NCBI GenBank assembly: GCA_963786805.1
Contig: CAWBAK010000004.1
Span: 670,270-734,269 of the forward strand
Length of the DNA: 64,000 nt
Direction: 5' to 3'
Origin: CALGFI01 sp963786805
Lineage (GTDB): Bacteria > Actinomycetota > UBA4738 > HRBIN12
Positions within the stretch are counted from its first letter, which is position 1. Every line of letters starts with the position of its first letter. This document shows positions 16,761 through 23,749 of this stretch, in pieces. Position numbers and translations under genes: made by a program. The notes under the pieces are model-generated. The model was not told the DNA's origin and ran no database searches. It was given only the letters and a program-made list of their open reading frames with translations.

Positions 16761-17924
16761 ATGTCGAAGATCCACCCTTCCGCCCGCACCGAGTCGTTCA
16801 CCGAGTCCGTGATCCGTGAGATGACCCGGCTGGCGATGGAGCACGACGCGATCAACCTCGCGCAGGGCTTCCCGGACTTCGCGGCGCCCGAGGCGGTCAA
16901 GCAGGCGGCCAAGGACGCGATCGACGCCGACCTCAACCAGTACCCCATCACCTGGGGCGAGCCCGAGTTCCGGAGCGCGATCGCGGCGCACTACGAGCGC
17001 CGCTACGGCATGCACGTCGATCCACTGAGCCATCTCTGCGTCACGTGCGGGTCGACCGAAGCGATGATCGCCTCGCTCCTGGGCGTGATCGACCCGGGCG
17101 ACGAGGTCGTGATCTTCGAGCCCTTCTACGAGAATTACGGCCCGGACACGATCCTGTCGGGCGCCGTCCCGCGGTTCGTCTCGCTGCGCGCGCCCGAGTG
17201 GACGTTCCACGAGAGTGAGCTCGCGGCTGCCTTCGGCCCTCGCACCCGAGGCGTCATCGTGAACACGCCGAACAACCCGACGGGCAAGGTCTTCACGCGC
17301 GAAGAGCTCGAGGTGATCGCCGGACTTTGCCAGAAGTGGGACGCGATCGCGTTCACCGACGAGATCTACGAGCACATCACGTACGAGGGCGCTGTCCACA
17401 TCCCGATCGCGACGATCCCTGGGATGGAGGACCGCACGATCACGATCAGCGCCCTCTCGAAGACGTACGCGGTCACCGGTTGGCGCGTGGGGTGGGCGAT
17501 CGCGCCGCCGTCACTGGTGAACGGGATCCGCAAGGTGCACGACTTCCTGGCCGTGGGCGCGCCGACGCCGCTCCAGCACGCCGGCGCGACCGCCCTCAAC
17601 CTCCCCGACTCGTACTACGCGCGCATGTCCGAGGAGTACGCGGAGCGGCGCGAGGTCATGATGAAGACCCTGTGGGACCACGGGTTCGAGGCGCAGCCGC
17701 CCAAGGGCGCGTACTACGTGATGGCGGGGATCTCGCACCTGGGACTCGGCGACGACACGCAGACCGCCGAGCACCTGACGCGCGAGATCGGCGTCGCCGT
17801 CGTCCCCGGCTCGTCCTTCTTCTCCGAGCCGGAGCTCGGGCACGCGCTCGTCCGCTTCTCGTTCTGCAAGAAGCTGGAGACGCTGCACGAGGCGGCGCGC
17901 CGGCTGGAGAAGCTCCGGACCTGA
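16761..17924 (+). CDS. PLP-dependent class I/II aminotransferase
   Basis: A 387-residue fold-type I aminotransferase. INLAQGFPDF at the N-terminus and ITWGEPEFRSAIA are typical of the kynurenine/methionine/glutamine aminotransferase branch. The NNPTGKVFT motif is at ~171 and the cofactor-binding Lys234 sits in SALSKTYAVTGWRVGW. The substrate cannot be named with confidence; kynurenine-oxoglutarate, methionine or aromatic 2-oxo acids are the likely choices. It is a single gene with its own leaderless-type promoter, followed by a GC-rich hairpin. Confidence 0.9.
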   Translation: MSKIHPSARTESFTESVIREMTRLAMEHDAINLAQGFPDFAAPEAVKQAAKDAIDADLNQYPITWGEPEFRSAIAAHYERRYGMHVDPLSHLCVTCGSTEAMIASLLGVIDPGDEVVIFEPFYENYGPDTILSGAVPRFVSLRAPEWTFHESELAAAFGPRTRGVIVNTPNNPTGKVFTREELEVIAGLCQKWDAIAFTDEIYEHITYEGAVHIPIATIPGMEDRTITISALSKTYAVTGWRVGWAIAPPSLVNGIRKVHDFLAVGAPTPLQHAGATALNLPDSYYARMSEEYAERREVMMKTLWDHGFEAQPPKGAYYVMAGISHLGLGDDTQTAEHLTREIGVAVVPGSSFFSEPELGHALVRFSFCKKLETLHEAARRLEKLRT

Positions 17925-17926
17925 GG

Positions 17927-17941
17927 CCCCCTCGCGGGGGG
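17927..17941. terminator. Short GC hairpin between convergent genes
   Basis: CCCCC TCGC GGGGG (17927-17940) can fold into a 5-bp stem between the convergent aminotransferase and small-protein genes. There is no U-tract, so it is only a probable bidirectional terminator. Confidence 0.4.
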
Positions 17942-17951
17942 AACGGCGCCG

Positions 17952-18161
17952 TTACCAGTCCTCGGGGAGCTCCGTCTCGGCGTTCAGCTCGCGAGCTCGG
18001 CGCTTGATCCAGCGCTTGGCCTCGTCCTTGTCCTTGGCCCGGCCGTAGGAGTGGATCGCGGCCTTCAGGTCCTCCCGGTTGCGGATCGGGAACGAGCCGT
18101 CGGGCAGCGCCTTCCCGTCCTCGGCGAGCTTGCGGCGCTCCTCGGTGTCGAGATCGGCCAT
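17952..18161 (-). CDS. Small protein with LPDGSFPIRN...LPEDW motif
   Basis: A 69-residue protein. The order ALPDGSFPIRNREDLKAAI, then GRAKDKDEAKRWIKRRARELN, then ELPEDW, is a pattern I know from the ends of phage prohead/scaffold proteins and from stand-alone actinobacterial orphan genes. Here it stands alone with its own GAGAGGAG ribosome site, and no phage gene is nearby. Predicted largely helical and charged. Function unknown. Confidence 0.75.
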   Translation of the reverse strand: MADLDTEERRKLAEDGKALPDGSFPIRNREDLKAAIHSYGRAKDKDEAKRWIKRRARELNAETELPEDW

Positions 18162-18290
18162 CGTCGACTCCTCTCTCGTCCTTCTCAGGCTTCTTACCCA
18201 ACCGAACGCCGTCTGACGCCCGCTGCCCCGGAGCGCCGCTGAGGGGCGGGGCGTAGCCTTCGCTCTCCACCAACGAGGAGGTTCGAGCGC

Positions 18291-19154
18291 ATGCCCACGT
18301 CCCCTGTTCGCCGTCGCGTTCTCGTCGCACTCGCTGGACTCGGTCTGTTCGCCGGCGGGATGGCCATCGCGTCGTTCGGCTCGGCCGGCGCCGACTCCGC
18401 GCTTGCACCGACGCAGCTCCCCGGGTTCGGCGAGGTCGTGAGCCTCAGCCACACGAACGACCCGGCCAAGACACCGCTGTTCCCCGGCGATCCGCGCTTC
18501 CGGATCGAGACCGTGTTCAGCGTGCACCACGACGGCTTCTTCCTCGAGGTCGTGCACGAGGGGATGCACACCGGAACGCACTACAGCGCGCCGTGCCACT
18601 TCCGCGAGGGCGCGCTCTGCATGGACGACCTCTCGCCCGCCGACCTCGTGCTGCCCGCCGTCGTCATCGACGTCCGCGACGAGGTGGCGGCCGACCCCGA
18701 CCACGTCGTGACCGTCGCCGACCTGAAAGCGTGGGAGGGCGAGTTCGGCGAGATGCCCGAAGGGGCGGCGGTGCTGCTCTGGACGGGGTGCTCTCGATTC
18801 TGGGCGGACGGCGACACCGACGGCGAGCCGAACTATTACAACTGCGGCTCCGGACTCTCCGGCGTGCACCAGCCCGGCTTCTCACGCAACGCGGTGAAGT
18901 GGCTGATCGAGACCGGCGTGCTCGGCAAGCGTGGGGCGCTCGGCACCGACACATTCGGCCCCGATCCGTCCTCGGACGCGGCGTTCATGCCGACCTACCT
19001 GACGCTCGACCGCCACCGGGTGACGATCGAGAACCTGGCGCACCTCGGAACGCTGCCGCCGACCGGCGCGTGGATCGCGCTCGGCAGCCCGCGGAACGTG
19101 AACGGCTCGGGAGCCCCGGGGACGGTGTTCGGGTTCATCCCCTCGGGAGGGTGA
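18291..19154 (+). CDS. Exported cyclase-family (kynurenine formamidase-like) hydrolase
   Basis: A 287-residue protein with an N-terminal export signal (RRRVLVALAGLGLFAGGMAIASFG, arginine-rich, possibly Tat) cleaved around residue 35. The cyclase/KynB-type metal motif appears as GMHTGTHYSAPCHF, with Ser where most members have Asp (HxGTHxDxPxH). GALGTDTFGPDP and FMPTYLTLDRHRVTIENLA match the rest of the fold. Family members hydrolyse N-formylkynurenine, arylformamides or cyclic imides; an exported form is less common. AGGAGG precedes the ATG. The 3' end overlaps the convergent UGA-containing gene by 20 nt. Confidence 0.82.
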   Translation: MPTSPVRRRVLVALAGLGLFAGGMAIASFGSAGADSALAPTQLPGFGEVVSLSHTNDPAKTPLFPGDPRFRIETVFSVHHDGFFLEVVHEGMHTGTHYSAPCHFREGALCMDDLSPADLVLPAVVIDVRDEVAADPDHVVTVADLKAWEGEFGEMPEGAAVLLWTGCSRFWADGDTDGEPNYYNCGSGLSGVHQPGFSRNAVKWLIETGVLGKRGALGTDTFGPDPSSDAAFMPTYLTLDRHRVTIENLAHLGTLPPTGAWIALGSPRNVNGSGAPGTVFGFIPSGG

Positions 19155-19878
19155 GCGACCAGAACGGGCCGATCAAGCCGATCTCGGCGAACACCGCCTC
19201 CGCCTCCCGAGCGGTGCGCCGCCGATAGCCGGGGCGGAGACGGTCCTCGAACCACGCGCGGGCCAGGCGCCACTGCTTCTCGACGCTCATGATCTCGCCG
19301 CGCGGGGTCCCTCGCAGGTCGCTCCACCGTTCGATGTCCTCTTCCGACCGGAAGAGCAGCATGTTCGTTCACGTCGAGCCGATGTCGTCCCACCACTGCG
19401 CCGCCGGAGTCGAGTAGTGGACGACGGCGGTATCGCCGCCGATCTCACCGTTTCGGACTTCGAGCCGCAGTGGTTCACCGCAGTCGGGGCAGGAGGTGCG
19501 CACCTCGCCGTCGACGCCGATCGTCGCGAGGACGCCGAGCGCGTCCCAGATGCAGTTACCCCACCAGCGCCGGTCCCCGCTCCGAACCTCGAACGGCGTC
19601 GGAAGCGCCGAGAAGGGGTTGGCCATCCACACGAGCGGCGTCCCGGGCGCGAGGACGATCACGTGCGCGTCGGCGAGCCTTCGCAAGGAGGCCTCGACGT
19701 CCGCCTGTGGCATGCCGACCAGCGATGCGAGCTCGTTCGGGGCGGGAGGGCGGGCCTCGTCGACGAACATCCGCATGATCGCGAGCCGGACGACGTCGTC
19801 GGTCGCCGCGTCTTGCGTGGTGCCGTTGTCCGAGGTCACGATCCGCCGACGGTAGCGAGGCCGTGCGACTGCGGTCAA
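19135..19878 (-). CDS. Organomercurial-lyase (MerB)-like protein with in-frame UGA, candidate selenoprotein
   Basis: One continuous reading frame interrupted only by TGA at 19369-19371. Before it: an N-terminal winged-helix-like domain, NPFSALPTPFEV, WWGNCIWDALGV (MerB Cys96 and Asp99 equivalents; residues 109/112 from the TTG, 96/99 from GTG 19839), SCPDCGEPL, and VVHYSTPAAQWWDDIGST. After it, in the same frame: TNMLLFRSEEDIERW..., RLARAWFEDRL, FAEIGLIGPFWSL, which is the normal family C-terminus. The UGA falls where MerB has catalytic Cys159; the distance to the next conserved Trp is 15 residues in both (MerB recalled from memory). Read through, the protein is 247 residues from the TTG at 19878 (GGAG site 5 nt upstream) or 234 from the GTG. 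A fdhF-like hairpin follows the UGA. Ordinary nonsense mutation is the alternative. Confidence 0.7.
19339..19371 (-). promoter_or_regulatory. Candidate bacterial SECIS element after UGA
   Basis: On the transcript, UGA (19371-19369) is followed by 12 nt, then CUCUUCC-GGUC-GGAAGAG (19356-19339), a perfect 7-bp stem with a GGUC loop. The loop starts 19 nt after the UGA. In E. coli fdhF the loop is also GGUC and starts 18 nt after UGA. The same bases encode the conserved LFRSEE motif, so chance pairing is possible. Confidence 0.6.
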
Positions 19879-19947
19879 CCACTCTCCGTCGGCGATCGCG
19901 TCATAGGGTCGGTCGATGAGCGAGCCGCGTCACCATCGCGAGCCGGG

Positions 19948-19967
19948 CGATATGGGTTTTGATATCG
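19948..19967. promoter_or_regulatory. Palindromic operator-like site 1
   Basis: CGATATGGGTTTTGATATCG: GATAT and ATATC arms around an 8-nt centre. A near-identical 20-mer lies 51 bp away (centre to centre), about five helical turns. It sits in the non-coding gap between the MerB-like gene and the decayed XRE gene, so it is probably the operator of that XRE protein. Confidence 0.55.
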
Positions 19968-19998
19968 GCGCCGAGGCGAGGACTCCCCGGCCAGCTAC

Positions 19999-20018
19999 CG
20001 ATATGCGTTTTCGTATCG
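19999..20018. promoter_or_regulatory. Palindromic operator-like site 2
   Basis: CGATATGCGTTTTCGTATCG, matching site 1 at 17 of 20 positions with the same CGATA...TATCG ends. The remaining sequence of the 19879-20121 gap shows nothing else I can name. Confidence 0.55.
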
Positions 20019-20121
20019 CGGCCGATCCGGACCTCTCGAGGCTCTCCGAGCCCGATAGCGAGCGAACATCAACGCCGAAACCCACCGCGGCGTCGTCCCC
20101 GGGGTGCCGGCCACCTGATCC

Positions 20122-20432
20122 GTGGCGAGAGAGCTCACCGGTCTCTCCCAACGCAAAGCTCGCCGCCAAGGCCGGGACATCGCGGCCCGCTCTGGCCAAG
20201 CTCGAGACGGGGAACAGCCTCCCGTCGATCCGAACGCTGCTCAAGATCGCCGAGGCCGCCGGGTTCGAGCTCGTTATCGGCCTCCGGCGGACCCGGCAGC
20301 AGCCCGCCAGATCCTGAGACGCTTCAGCGATGCGGCCTCGCGCTCCTGGGCGTCCTCCAACCCAACCCCGAGGACGGACTCGCCGACTTCGTCGTGCTGC
20401 GCGAGCCGGGCCCCCTCGAAGGCCCTCGCTGA
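20122..20432 (+). pseudogene. Decayed XRE-family helix-turn-helix regulator
   Basis: Recognisable HTH sequence is spread over three frames. Frame 1 (from 20122) gives ARELTGLSQRK. Frame 2 continues KLAAKAGTSRPALAKLE, then SLPSIRTLLKIAEAAGFELVIGLRR to about 20292. Frame 3 gives QPNPEDGLADFVVLREP up to the stop at 20430-20432. One surplus A in the run at 20155-20157 explains the first switch. The usual N-terminal residues before ARELTG are missing and an in-frame TGA lies at 20116. It resembles the intact XRE protein at 56.5 kb in layout and operator type, so it may be the remnant of a similar toxin-antitoxin-like module. Confidence 0.65.
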
Positions 20433-20436
20433 AGGC

Positions 20437-22029
20437 CTATCCCTCCGCCCGGAGCACGGTGATCTGGACGTAGGGCTCGTCGCCGGGGGCACCCTCGATC
20501 TCCCCACCCTGGCCCTCGAGACGGCAGCCGAACCGGTACGAGCCCGCGGGGACGTCGAGCACGAACTCCTCCGTCGCCGTCTCGAACGGCAGCAGGTCCT
20601 CGGGCACCGATCCGTCGTCCGCGATCACGACGACCGCCGCCGCGTCGGCCACGTTCGTCGCCTCGATGTGGAGCCCGTCGGCCTGCAGCTGGACGGTGTC
20701 GGCGTCGACGGCCGGTCCGAAGCCCTCGCATCGCATCACGAGCACGTCGGGGAACTCCGGTGCCGGCGAAGGTGACGCGGCGGCCTCCGTCAACGCGATC
20801 CCGCTCTCGGGGCACGCTGCGAACGTTCCTCGCCACGTGTCGGGACCGCCCGTCAGCACGAGCCGAGCGACGGACACGCCACCGCGATCGACGACGTAGG
20901 CGATGCCGAGCTTGTAGCCCTCGGCTCCGTAGCCGGCGCCGCGGAGCCGATCCTCGGCTCGCAGCCCACCGATGAGCTGCGCGGCGACGTCCTCATGCGC
21001 GACCGAGTCGGGGAGGTTCGAAGTGAACGACACGTCCCCCGGCTCGTCGCATCCGAGCTCGAACGATGCCCAGTGGTCGTCCGGATCGACGAGCTCGAAC
21101 GTCGTGGTCAGGTCCCCGGCCTCGACGGGCCGATCGCGGGTGCCACATCCGATCTCCCACACGCCCGGATCGACCGGCACTCCCTGTTGACTCTCGAAGG
21201 GGAACGTTCCGCCGACGCCGAAGGACTCGCCCGAAGGCGTTCCCTCGGGTGTCACGATCCCATACTCGTCGAACCCATCGGTGCCGTCGAACACGACGTG
21301 GAGCCCGTCGGCCTGCGTGCGGACAACGGCCGTGTCGGCGCGCGCGACGAACGCGCTGCAGTCCACATGAAGGATGTCGGGCGCCGCGGACAGCGAGGAA
21401 AGCGCCTGCACGCCGAAGAAGAAGTTGCTCTGGCCGTGCTCGCCGCCGGTGTCCGCCCACGTCGCGTTCACCTCGAGCACGTATTGCCCATCGGCGTCCG
21501 GCACCGCGCGAACGCTGGCAGCCGTGATCGGCTCGCCGTCCGGGTCGGTGACGTCGAGGCTCTCGAGGGTCCCGTTTCCGGTGAACTCGATCGGCGTGCC
21601 CGGCGGGACGACGACGAACTCACCCACGGGTGGATAGAAGGCGAAGTCGGCGATCCCGCTCGCGCACTCGTCGCCGACGCACCATGTGTAGGACTCGGTG
21701 ACGCCGTGCTGTTCGCGGTCGCCGTATCGCATCGTCGCCTCGGGCGCCTGGGAATTACCGCTGCCGGCAGACAGCTCGATCACGATCCGCTCGTTGGATC
21801 GGTCCGGACTGGGTCCGATGGCGACACCGTCTGACCCCGTACCGAACACCCGCACCGCGAAGATCGCCGCCGCCACGAACACCACGAGCGCCGTCACCGC
21901 CGCGATGACCCGCTGGCGCGCCGGCGGCGAGGGCTCGCCCCTCGGTCCCTCGGCGATCCGTGAACCCAGGTCGGCTCCCGGCTCGAACTCGCGGAGCTTC
22001 TTGATCTCGTTCTCCCATCGTTCAGTCAT
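20437..22029 (-). CDS. Membrane-anchored anti-sigma-like protein with large ectodomain
   Basis: A 530-residue protein. The N-terminal ~40 residues are cytoplasmic (MTERWENEIKKLREFEPG), followed by one membrane helix at ~42-63 (VIAAVTALVVFVAAAIFAV) and a long extracytoplasmic part. The ectodomain is beta-rich and contains repeated DxLxxxCxxF...ADTxxVxxQADGLHV blocks (near residues 225-255 and 425-455), so it is internally duplicated, with several Cys that may pair. It overlaps the stop of the sigma gene by 8 nt. Context suggests it controls that sigma factor; no zinc-finger (HxxxCxxC) anti-sigma motif is present. Function inferred. Confidence 0.7.
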   Translation of the reverse strand: MTERWENEIKKLREFEPGADLGSRIAEGPRGEPSPPARQRVIAAVTALVVFVAAAIFAVRVFGTGSDGVAIGPSPDRSNERIVIELSAGSGNSQAPEATMRYGDREQHGVTESYTWCVGDECASGIADFAFYPPVGEFVVVPPGTPIEFTGNGTLESLDVTDPDGEPITAASVRAVPDADGQYVLEVNATWADTGGEHGQSNFFFGVQALSSLSAAPDILHVDCSAFVARADTAVVRTQADGLHVVFDGTDGFDEYGIVTPEGTPSGESFGVGGTFPFESQQGVPVDPGVWEIGCGTRDRPVEAGDLTTTFELVDPDDHWASFELGCDEPGDVSFTSNLPDSVAHEDVAAQLIGGLRAEDRLRGAGYGAEGYKLGIAYVVDRGGVSVARLVLTGGPDTWRGTFAACPESGIALTEAAASPSPAPEFPDVLVMRCEGFGPAVDADTVQLQADGLHIEATNVADAAAVVVIADDGSVPEDLLPFETATEEFVLDVPAGSYRFGCRLEGQGGEIEGAPGDEPYVQITVLRAEG

Positions 22030-22516
22030 CGTCGATCTCCTCGGCGCCGAGCAGCTCGCGCAGGCGGTTCCGCCCGCGGTGAAGGTGGACCCGAACGGTG
22101 GCGGTGCTCATCCCCATGCGGCGAGCGATCTCGCCGACCGGGAGGTCCGCCTCGTACCGGAGCACGACGGCCGCACGCTGGTTCGGGGACAGCGCCCGGA
22201 GCGCGTCGACGAGCGGGCCGAGGCTCGTCGACGCCGGGTCGACGCGTTCCATCTCGGGAAGGGGCCGGCGCTCGCGCCGGAGCTCGGCGGAGGCCAGCCG
22301 GAAGGCGGTGCGGTAGATCCAGCCGACCGGCTCGCGGATCGAGTCCGAGTGCGCGATCGCCTGGGCGAAGGCCTCGGCGGTCGCTTCCTCGGCGATCCCG
22401 CGCCGGCCGGCCGTGAACGCGTACATCGTCCGAGCCACTCCCGGCGCGTGCTCACGGAAGAGGGCGTCGAAGTCGTGCCGAACGCCCGGAGCCGTTCGCC
22501 GCCTCATGTCGGCCAT
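22022..22516 (-). CDS. ECF-type RNA polymerase sigma factor
   Basis: A 164-residue sigma-70 region 2/region 4 protein. Region 2 is seen in FDALFREHAPGVARTMYAFT...AEEATAEAFAQAIAH and PVGWIYRTAFRLASAELRR; region 4 in ALSPNQRAAVVLRYEADLPVGEIARRMGMSTATVRVHLHRGRNRLRE. It would redirect RNA polymerase to a small regulon. The ATG at 22516 (or 22507) is preferred; the open frame upstream is not sigma-like. A palindrome AAACGTTT lies 40 bp upstream and might be its own promoter or an operator. It is co-transcribed with the ectodomain protein. Confidence 0.85.
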   Translation of the reverse strand: MADMRRRTAPGVRHDFDALFREHAPGVARTMYAFTAGRRGIAEEATAEAFAQAIAHSDSIREPVGWIYRTAFRLASAELRRERRPLPEMERVDPASTSLGPLVDALRALSPNQRAAVVLRYEADLPVGEIARRMGMSTATVRVHLHRGRNRLRELLGAEEIDDD

Positions 22517-22633
22517 CGTGGCGGAACTCACGCGGGATAGTGGGCGCAGAGCCTCGAAACGTTTACACGGGCCGAGAACGCCTCGCGCTCGGGCACGGTC
22601 TGGAAGGGCCCGTGACGGGGTACCTCTCAGGCC

Positions 22634-23191
22634 ATGACACGACCGAGCGAAGGGCGAACCGACGGTCCCGGCCGCGAGGTACCGGCGTCGAACGGCGGGC
22701 TCGCGGTCTACCTCAACGACCACCTGGCGGGCTCGGCGGCGGGCCTTCGTCTGGCCAGACGGTGCCTCGAACGCGAGCGCGGAACGGAGCTCGGGCTGAA
22801 GCTCGAACGACTCGTGGACGAGATCGAGGAGGACCGAGACGTCCTCGAGCGCGTCATGGCGCGCGTCGAGGCATCGCCGAACCCCGTCAAGCAGGCGGCA
22901 GCGAGCGGCGCCGTCCTTCTGAGCCTCCTGCGGGATCGGATCCCCGTCCTCGGATCGGGCTCCCGCGACGTCTCTCGGCTCGAGGAGATCGAGCTGCTCA
23001 GCCTGGGCATCGAGGGCAAACGGCTGCTCTGGCGCGCGCTCGGAGAACTCGCGAAGACGGACCGACGCCTGAAGGAGCTCGACTTCGCCAGGCTCGAGGG
23101 CAGGGCGCAGGCGCAGCGCGACCTCCTCGAACCGTTCCGGCTCGAGCTCGCCTCGGCCGCCCTGGGCGGCTCGGAGTCAGCCTCGACGTGA
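22634..23191 (+). CDS. Conserved helical actinobacterial protein of unknown function
   Basis: A 185-residue, highly charged, probably all-helical protein. The segment LAVYLNDHLAGSAAGLRLARRC, then LERLVDEIEEDRDVLERVM and LEELSLGIEGKRLLWRAL-like text, forms a pattern I associate with a widespread actinobacterial family lacking a known role; it has a ferritin/DUF892-like helical rhythm but no clear metal ligands. A TACCTC box lies 7 nt before the ATG. It is coupled by a GTGA overlap to the membrane protein downstream. Confidence 0.7.
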   Translation: MTRPSEGRTDGPGREVPASNGGLAVYLNDHLAGSAAGLRLARRCLERERGTELGLKLERLVDEIEEDRDVLERVMARVEASPNPVKQAAASGAVLLSLLRDRIPVLGSGSRDVSRLEEIELLSLGIEGKRLLWRALGELAKTDRRLKELDFARLEGRAQAQRDLLEPFRLELASAALGGSESAST

Positions 23192-23733
23192 CCTCGACCA
23201 GGAGCGAACGCGCCATGGCGGTCCTGCGACGCGTGCTCGACGTCACCGCGCGGGTGGTGCGAGGTCTCTCCGTCCTCGCGAAGGTGGCGGCCATCGCCGG
23301 CGCGATGGCGTGGATCGCGTGGCTGATCGACGCGCCGCCGGCCGAAGCCGACGAGTGGGTCCCGCGGATCGTGGTTCTCGCGATCGCGCTCGCGCCGCCG
23401 GCGATCCTCTTCCTGTTCCTGGCCGGCCTGCGGGAACTCCTGGAACTGCCCGATCGCGCCCGCGCGCTCCCGGCGGACGTTCGGGCGCGGGCCGCGGAGC
23501 TCCGCGAACGGTCACGCGGAAGCGCCGAGCCGCGAGGCGCGCTCGGCGCGCTCGTCGCGCTGTTCCGACTCGGGCGGCTCGTCCTGGGCTCGCGCGAGGT
23601 CCTGACGCCCTACGCGGCGGTTACCGCCGCCCTTCGCCCCGCGATCGTGTTCGCGGCGCTGCTCGCGGCGGTGGCGGCAGTCGTCGAGATCCCCGTGGCC
23701 GCGATCGCGCTGCTGCTGCTCCTGCTGACCTGA
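23188..23733 (+). CDS. Small multi-pass membrane protein
   Basis: A 181-residue hydrophobic protein with membrane segments near residues 34-50, 62-83 and 150-181, separated by an Arg/Glu-rich helical region. No enzyme motif is visible. The GTG start overlaps the previous stop (GTGA); an alternative ATG at 23215 has AGGAG 10 nt upstream and would remove nine residues. Together with the preceding helical protein it forms a two-gene unit whose job is unknown. Confidence 0.7.
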   Translation: MTSTRSERAMAVLRRVLDVTARVVRGLSVLAKVAAIAGAMAWIAWLIDAPPAEADEWVPRIVVLAIALAPPAILFLFLAGLRELLELPDRARALPADVRARAAELRERSRGSAEPRGALGALVALFRLGRLVLGSREVLTPYAAVTAALRPAIVFAALLAAVAAVVEIPVAAIALLLLLLT

Positions 23734-23749
23734 CGGGCCGGCGAACGCC

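Noticed and set aside
17952..18161. A prophage remnant.
   Set aside because: Only one small gene is phage-like; no other phage functions, attachment sites or integrase are seen.
19135..19362. A separate 75-residue gene starting at ATG 19362.
   Set aside because: It is the in-frame C-terminal part of the MerB-like protein and has no Shine-Dalgarno sequence or independent family; UGA readthrough explains it better.
20122..20432. An intact toxin-antitoxin operon at 20 kb.
   Set aside because: The HTH gene is frameshifted and no nucleotidyltransferase partner is present.
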